Source: CAXYVC01 sp964292295 (GTDB lineage: Bacteria; Acidobacteriota; Holophagae; Holophagales; Holophagaceae). From it: DNA of 9,636 nt. Positions 6,111 to 9,636 of the stretch are shown here, in pieces. The translations under genes and the position numbers were made by a program. The DNA lies in NCBI GenBank assembly GCA_964292295.1, contig CAXYVC010000109.1, positions 1-9,636 on the forward strand, in the 5' to 3' direction. Numbering within the stretch: the stretch's first letter is position 1; every line of letters begins with the position of its first letter. Under the pieces are notes generated by a model. That model worked only from the letters and a program-made list of their open reading frames with translations, was not told where the DNA came from and made no database searches.

Positions 6111-7481
6111 ATGGCCGAGGCCTGGGTACCCGAGCGCCTGCCGGAGGACGTCGACGCGGAACGCGCCCTCCTGGCGACGCTCTGTGCGCCCGGCAACGAG
6201 ACCAAAGCCGCGGAGATCGCCTTCCAGCTCACCGAGGAGGACTTCGTCCCCCTCGGGCACAAGGCGGTCTTCCGCGCCCTGCGCACCCTGCTGGAGGCCC
6301 AGGTCGAGGTCAACAGCCTCACCCTGAAGGACGCCCTGGACCAGGCGGGCGACCTGAACAAGGTGAACGGCTACACGGGCCTCACCGAGCTGCTGCTCGC
6401 CGAGGAGGTGGGCCGCCCCGAGGTGCTCGCCGAGCTGCTCGCGCGCAAGCGCAAGCACCGCCAGCTCGTGAAGCTGGGCGCCGCCCTGGTGCGCCGGGCG
6501 GCGGAGGAGGAGGAGGCCCCGGACGCCCTGGTGGAACAGGCCGCCGTGGAGCTCATGCACCTGGCCCAGGGCACCCAGAAGAAGGCGCTGGAGCACGTGC
6601 GGGACGTGGGCCAGGAGGCCATGGAGCGCCTCCTGGAGCGCATGACCGGCCAGGGCACCACGGGCCTCCGGGTGGGCTTCAGCCGCCTCGATGCCCTCAC
6701 CCAGGGCTTCCAGCCCGGCAACCTGATCATCCTCGCCGCGCGCCCCGGCATCGGCAAGACCGCGCTGGCGCTGAACTGGCTGCTCCGCAGCGCCGAGAAG
6801 CACGGTGCCCACGCCGCCTTCTTCAGCCTCGAGATGAGCAAGGAGGAGGTCTTCAACCGCCTGCTCTCCGCCCACGCCTCGGTGAACCTGAAGGCCGCCA
6901 TCGCCGGGGGCTACGACGAGCGCGTGCACGCGGACATCCTGCGCCACCGGGACCAGCTGATCTCCCTGCCCATCTTCATCAACGACCAGGCCACCATCAC
7001 CGTGCGGGAGATCACGGCCATGGTGGACCGCCACCTCTCCCAGGCGAACCAGAAGCTGGACCTCCTGATCGTCGACTACCTCCAGCTCCTCAGCAGCCCC
7101 GCGGAGAGCCGCGGCGCCAAGCAGAGCGAGGCGGTGCGCATCGGAGAGATCAGCCGCGCCTTCAAGCTGCTGGCCAAGGACCGCGGCATCCCCGTGGTGG
7201 TGCTCAGCCAGCTCAACCGCGAGGTGGAACACCGCCAGGGCGGCCGCCCCCAGCTCTCCGACCTGCGCGATTCCGGCGCCATCGAGCAGGACGCCGACAT
7301 GGTGATGTTCATCCACCGCAAGATGAAGCCCGTGGAGGACGGCCAGGATCCCGACCGCACCGCGGAGCTGGTCATCGCCAAGCACCGCAACGGCCCCACG
7401 GGCATCATCCCCCTGTGGTTCGAGGGGGAATACGCCCGCTACCGGGAGCTGGAGCGCACCACGGAAGGCGAACTGGTCTAG
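6111..7481 (+). CDS. dnaB: Replicative DNA helicase DnaB
   Basis: This is the hexameric helicase that unwinds the parental duplex at the replication fork, moving 5' to 3' on the lagging-strand template and recruiting primase. The 456-residue length is normal. The N-terminal helical domain (about 12-115) contains the familiar EDFVPLGHKAVFRAL (43-57). After a linker, the RecA-like motor domain (about 185-445) shows Walker A ARPGIGKT (210-217), the catalytic glutamate in FFSLEMS (E241), Walker B LLIVDYLQL (D322), the SQLNREVEHR segment (366-375), SDLRDSGAIEQDAD (383-396) and KHRNGPTG (424-431). No intein or frameshift is seen. ATG 6111 lies 4 nt after the stop of the CehA-like gene, with no Shine-Dalgarno sequence in CCCGGGCCTCTAGGCCC, so initiation probably depends on ribosomes finishing the upstream gene. 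All core motifs are intact, so it could be the housekeeping copy, though a second copy elsewhere cannot be excluded. Confidence 0.97.
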   Translation: MAEAWVPERLPEDVDAERALLATLCAPGNETKAAEIAFQLTEEDFVPLGHKAVFRALRTLLEAQVEVNSLTLKDALDQAGDLNKVNGYTGLTELLLAEEVGRPEVLAELLARKRKHRQLVKLGAALVRRAAEEEEAPDALVEQAAVELMHLAQGTQKKALEHVRDVGQEAMERLLERMTGQGTTGLRVGFSRLDALTQGFQPGNLIILAARPGIGKTALALNWLLRSAEKHGAHAAFFSLEMSKEEVFNRLLSAHASVNLKAAIAGGYDERVHADILRHRDQLISLPIFINDQATITVREITAMVDRHLSQANQKLDLLIVDYLQLLSSPAESRGAKQSEAVRIGEISRAFKLLAKDRGIPVVVLSQLNREVEHRQGGRPQLSDLRDSGAIEQDADMVMFIHRKMKPVEDGQDPDRTAELVIAKHRNGPTGIIPLWFEGEYARYRELERTTEGELV

Positions 7482-7494
7482 GCGGGGCAGGCGC

Positions 7495-9585
7495 GTGGGC
7501 ATTCCCTCCCTTCCCCTCGCCTCCAGGGTGGGCGTCCTCCGGGGCGTGGGGCCCGCCATCGCCGCGGCGCTGGAGGAGGCGGGCATCGACACCCTGCGGG
7601 AGCTGCTCTGGAACCTCCCGTACCGCTACGTGAACCGGGGCAGCGTGCTGCCCATCGGCGACCTGAGCCTGACCCACCTGGGCGGCGGGGACCGGGAGAC
7701 CGTGACGCTGGTCGGCACGATCCGCGACCTGCGCACGAGCACCACCCGCGTGCAGCGCATGAGCCTCACCGAGGCCCTGCTCGACGACGGGACCGGCGCC
7801 ATCCGCCTCCTCTGGTTCAACCAGGCCTACCTCGCCCGGGCCCTGCGCCCCGGCGACCGCATCGTGGCCTTCGGCCCCCTGGCCCGCGGGCGCCACGGCC
7901 TGGAGCTGCGCGGCCCTGCCTGGGAACTCCTGGGGCGCGGCCCCGAGGCGGAGGCGCCCTGGGTGCGCCGCTTCCTGCCCCTGTACCGCCGCCTCGGCCC
8001 CGTGAGCGGCAAGATGCGCGGGCGCCTCGTGCAGGAGGCCCTGGAGCGCGCCCAGGCGCCGGAGGCCTTCCTGCCGCCGGAGCTGGCCTCGGGCCTGCCC
8101 GACACCCTGTCGGCCCTGCGCCTGCTGCACCAGCCCCCCGACGACCAGGACCCGCAGGCCCTGGAGGCCCGGGACACGCCCGCCCACCGGCGCCTGGCCT
8201 CCGAGGAGCTGTACGCCTTCTCCTTGGGCGTCGTGCTGCGCCGCGCGGGACGCCTGCGCCGCCGGGGCGCCGTAGTGCCCACCAGCCCCGAGCTGCGGGA
8301 GCGCCTGAGGGGCTTCCTGCCCTTCCACCTCACCGGCGCCCAGCGGCGGGCCTTCAAGGAGATCGTGGAGGACCTCACCTCGGGGCGCGTCATGCACCGC
8401 CTGCTCCAGGGGGACGTGGGCAGCGGCAAGACCCTGGTGGCCTTCCTGGCGGCGGCCATGGTGGCCGAGACGGGCGGCCAGGCGGCCCTGCTCGTGCCCA
8501 CCGAGGTGCTCGCCCGCCAGCACGCCGCCACCTTCCAGCGCCTGCTGGGGGAGGAGGCGCAGCTAATGCAGCTGCTCCTGGGCCCCATGAAGGCCGCGGA
8601 GAAGCGCGCCGCCCTGGCCCGCGTGGCCTCGGGCGAGGCCCGCTACGTGGTGGGCACCCACGCCCTCTTCCAGGAGGCGGTCGACTTCGCACGCCTGCAG
8701 CTCGTGGTGGTGGACGAACAGCACCGCTTCGGCGTGAAGCAGCGGGAGGCCCTGAAGGCCAAGGGCGGCGATCCGCACTGGCTGGTGATGAGCGCCACCC
8801 CCATCCCCCGCAGCCTGGCTCTGGCCCTCTTCGGCGACCTGGACCAGTCGGTGCTGGACGAGCTGCCCCCCGGCCGCCAGCCCATCCGCACCCGCCTGCT
8901 GCACCCGGACCATGCCGAGGGCGCCTGGGACCTGGTGGAGAAGGAGCTGGCCGCCGGACGCCAGGCCTTCGTGGTGAGCCCCGCCATCGATCCCCAGGAC
9001 GAAGGCAAGGTGCCCCTGCGGGACATCCAGGCCATGGAGGCCCTGCTGCGCGCCCGCTTCCCCGGCGTCGGCCTGGAGGTCGTCCACGGGCGCCTGAAGG
9101 CCGAGGCCCTCGCGGAGCGCATGGGGCGCTTCGTCTCCGGCGAGGCCCGCCTCCTGCTGGCCACCACCGTCATCGAGGTGGGCGTCGACGTGCCCAACGC
9201 CACCGTGATGGTGGTGGACCACGCGGAGCGCTTCGGCCTCAGCCAGCTCCACCAGCTCCGGGGCCGCGTGGGCCGGGGCGCCCACGCCAGCGCCTTCGTG
9301 ATGATCAGCGCCGCGGACACCGAGCGCCTGCACGCCCTGGTGGAAAGCCAGGACGGCTTCCGCATCGCCCGGAAGGACCTGGAGCTGCGCGGCCCCGGCG
9401 AATTCTTCGGCACCCGCCAGAGCGGCGTGCCCCAGTTCCAGGTGGCCGATCTGCTGCGGGACGGCCCCCTGCTCCAGAAGGCCCGGGAGGCCGCCGAGCG
9501 CAGCGCCGCCCGGGGCCTGAACGAGGCCCAGCTCGCCTGGCTGCGCCAGGAGCAGGCCCGCCTCCGCCTCGCCGACGTGAGCTGA
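7495..9585 (+). CDS. recG: ATP-dependent DNA helicase RecG
   Basis: RecG is a monomeric superfamily 2 translocase that regresses stalled replication forks and processes Holliday junctions and R-loops. The 696 residues match the usual length. The order is an N-terminal helix-hairpin-like LRGVGPAIAAALEEAGI (15-31), the wedge/OB region with LLDDGTGAIRLLWFNQ (95-110), then FHLTGAQRRAF (277-287), motif I GDVGSGKT (306-313), motif II DEQH (407-410), motif III SATPIPR (433-439), ATTVIEVGVDVPNA (556-569), motif VI QLRGRVGRG (587-595), and the RecG-specific TRG motif around DLELRGPGEFFGTRQSG (628-644). All helicase motifs are intact. Translation starts at GTG 7495, 13 nt after the dnaB stop. Only a G-rich stretch (7482-7487) precedes it as a weak ribosome binding site. 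The tight spacing puts it in one transcript with dnaB, and both proteins act at replication forks. Confidence 0.97.
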   Translation: MGIPSLPLASRVGVLRGVGPAIAAALEEAGIDTLRELLWNLPYRYVNRGSVLPIGDLSLTHLGGGDRETVTLVGTIRDLRTSTTRVQRMSLTEALLDDGTGAIRLLWFNQAYLARALRPGDRIVAFGPLARGRHGLELRGPAWELLGRGPEAEAPWVRRFLPLYRRLGPVSGKMRGRLVQEALERAQAPEAFLPPELASGLPDTLSALRLLHQPPDDQDPQALEARDTPAHRRLASEELYAFSLGVVLRRAGRLRRRGAVVPTSPELRERLRGFLPFHLTGAQRRAFKEIVEDLTSGRVMHRLLQGDVGSGKTLVAFLAAAMVAETGGQAALLVPTEVLARQHAATFQRLLGEEAQLMQLLLGPMKAAEKRAALARVASGEARYVVGTHALFQEAVDFARLQLVVVDEQHRFGVKQREALKAKGGDPHWLVMSATPIPRSLALALFGDLDQSVLDELPPGRQPIRTRLLHPDHAEGAWDLVEKELAAGRQAFVVSPAIDPQDEGKVPLRDIQAMEALLRARFPGVGLEVVHGRLKAEALAERMGRFVSGEARLLLATTVIEVGVDVPNATVMVVDHAERFGLSQLHQLRGRVGRGAHASAFVMISAADTERLHALVESQDGFRIARKDLELRGPGEFFGTRQSGVPQFQVADLLRDGPLLQKAREAAERSAARGLNEAQLAWLRQEQARLRLADVS

Positions 9586-9613
9586 ACCCGCATTGTGCAT
9601 GTATGTTCTTCCC

Positions 9614-9633
9614 ACCCCGCTGAAGGGGTCTTT
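9614..9633 (+). terminator. Possible weak intrinsic terminator after recG
   Basis: A 5-bp stem ACCCC (9614-9618) with GGGGT (9625-9629) closes a six-base loop and is followed by CTTTG. It lies 28 nt after the recG stop. The stem is short, the T-run is poor and the window ends here, so it is only a candidate end of the three-gene transcript. Confidence 0.35.
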
Positions 9634-9636
9634 GAA

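Noticed and set aside
6021..7592. A 523-codon open frame on the minus strand opposite dnaB
   Set aside because: It mirrors the codon pattern of intact dnaB, has low-complexity composition and no family motif.
8563..9615. Long minus-strand open frames of 350 and 316 codons opposite recG
   Set aside because: Overlapping shadows of an intact recG, with His/Gly-rich or Arg/Ser-rich composition typical of antisense GC-rich DNA.
1..9636. CRISPR array, tRNA or rRNA genes, insertion sequence or prophage
   Set aside because: No regularly spaced repeats, terminal inverted repeats, transposase or integrase motifs, or RNA-gene signatures were seen on either strand. dnaB and recG are intact and share the surrounding base composition, which gives no sign of a phage origin.

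Overview
The window is about 70% GC and almost fully coding, with codons ending overwhelmingly in G or C. No mobile element, CRISPR array, tRNA or rRNA was seen. The gene content suggests the chromosome of a high-GC Gram-negative bacterium: a MacB/LolD-type ABC ATPase, an LplT-like lipid transporter, a SanA-type envelope protein, a large exported CehA/McbA-like protein, DnaB and RecG. An Acidobacteriota (Holophagae-type) or Myxococcota host would fit. This is inferred from composition and gene families only and could not be checked.

Left part (1-2262). An ABC transporter ATPase lies on the minus strand and ends just before a near-perfect intrinsic terminator with a UUCG loop. A 152-bp divergent gap holds a cluster of G-runs and a candidate -10 box. 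It separates the ATPase from a plus-strand MFS transporter of the LplT/Aas type. Middle (2237-2989). A minus-strand SanA/YdcF (DUF218) protein converges on the MFS gene and overlaps its 3' end by 26 bp. A 57-bp divergent gap follows.

Right part (2990-9636). Three plus-strand genes are packed with gaps of 4 and 13 nt: a 1038-residue exported CehA/McbA-like protein, the replicative helicase DnaB, and the fork-remodelling helicase RecG. A weak terminator-like hairpin follows at the window edge. The layout implies that dnaB and recG are read through from the exported-protein gene.

The most interesting item is the 1038-residue protein. It keeps the recognisable architecture of CehA/McbA-family PHP metallohydrolases. 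At every position where I expect a metal-binding histidine, however, it has another residue: a D-x-H-x-H-S-like motif reads DMPGPS, a T-D/E-H-like motif reads TEV, and an S-D-S-H-like motif reads SSGV. It looks like a secreted or lipid-anchored PHP pseudoenzyme, placed unusually in front of two DNA helicase genes.
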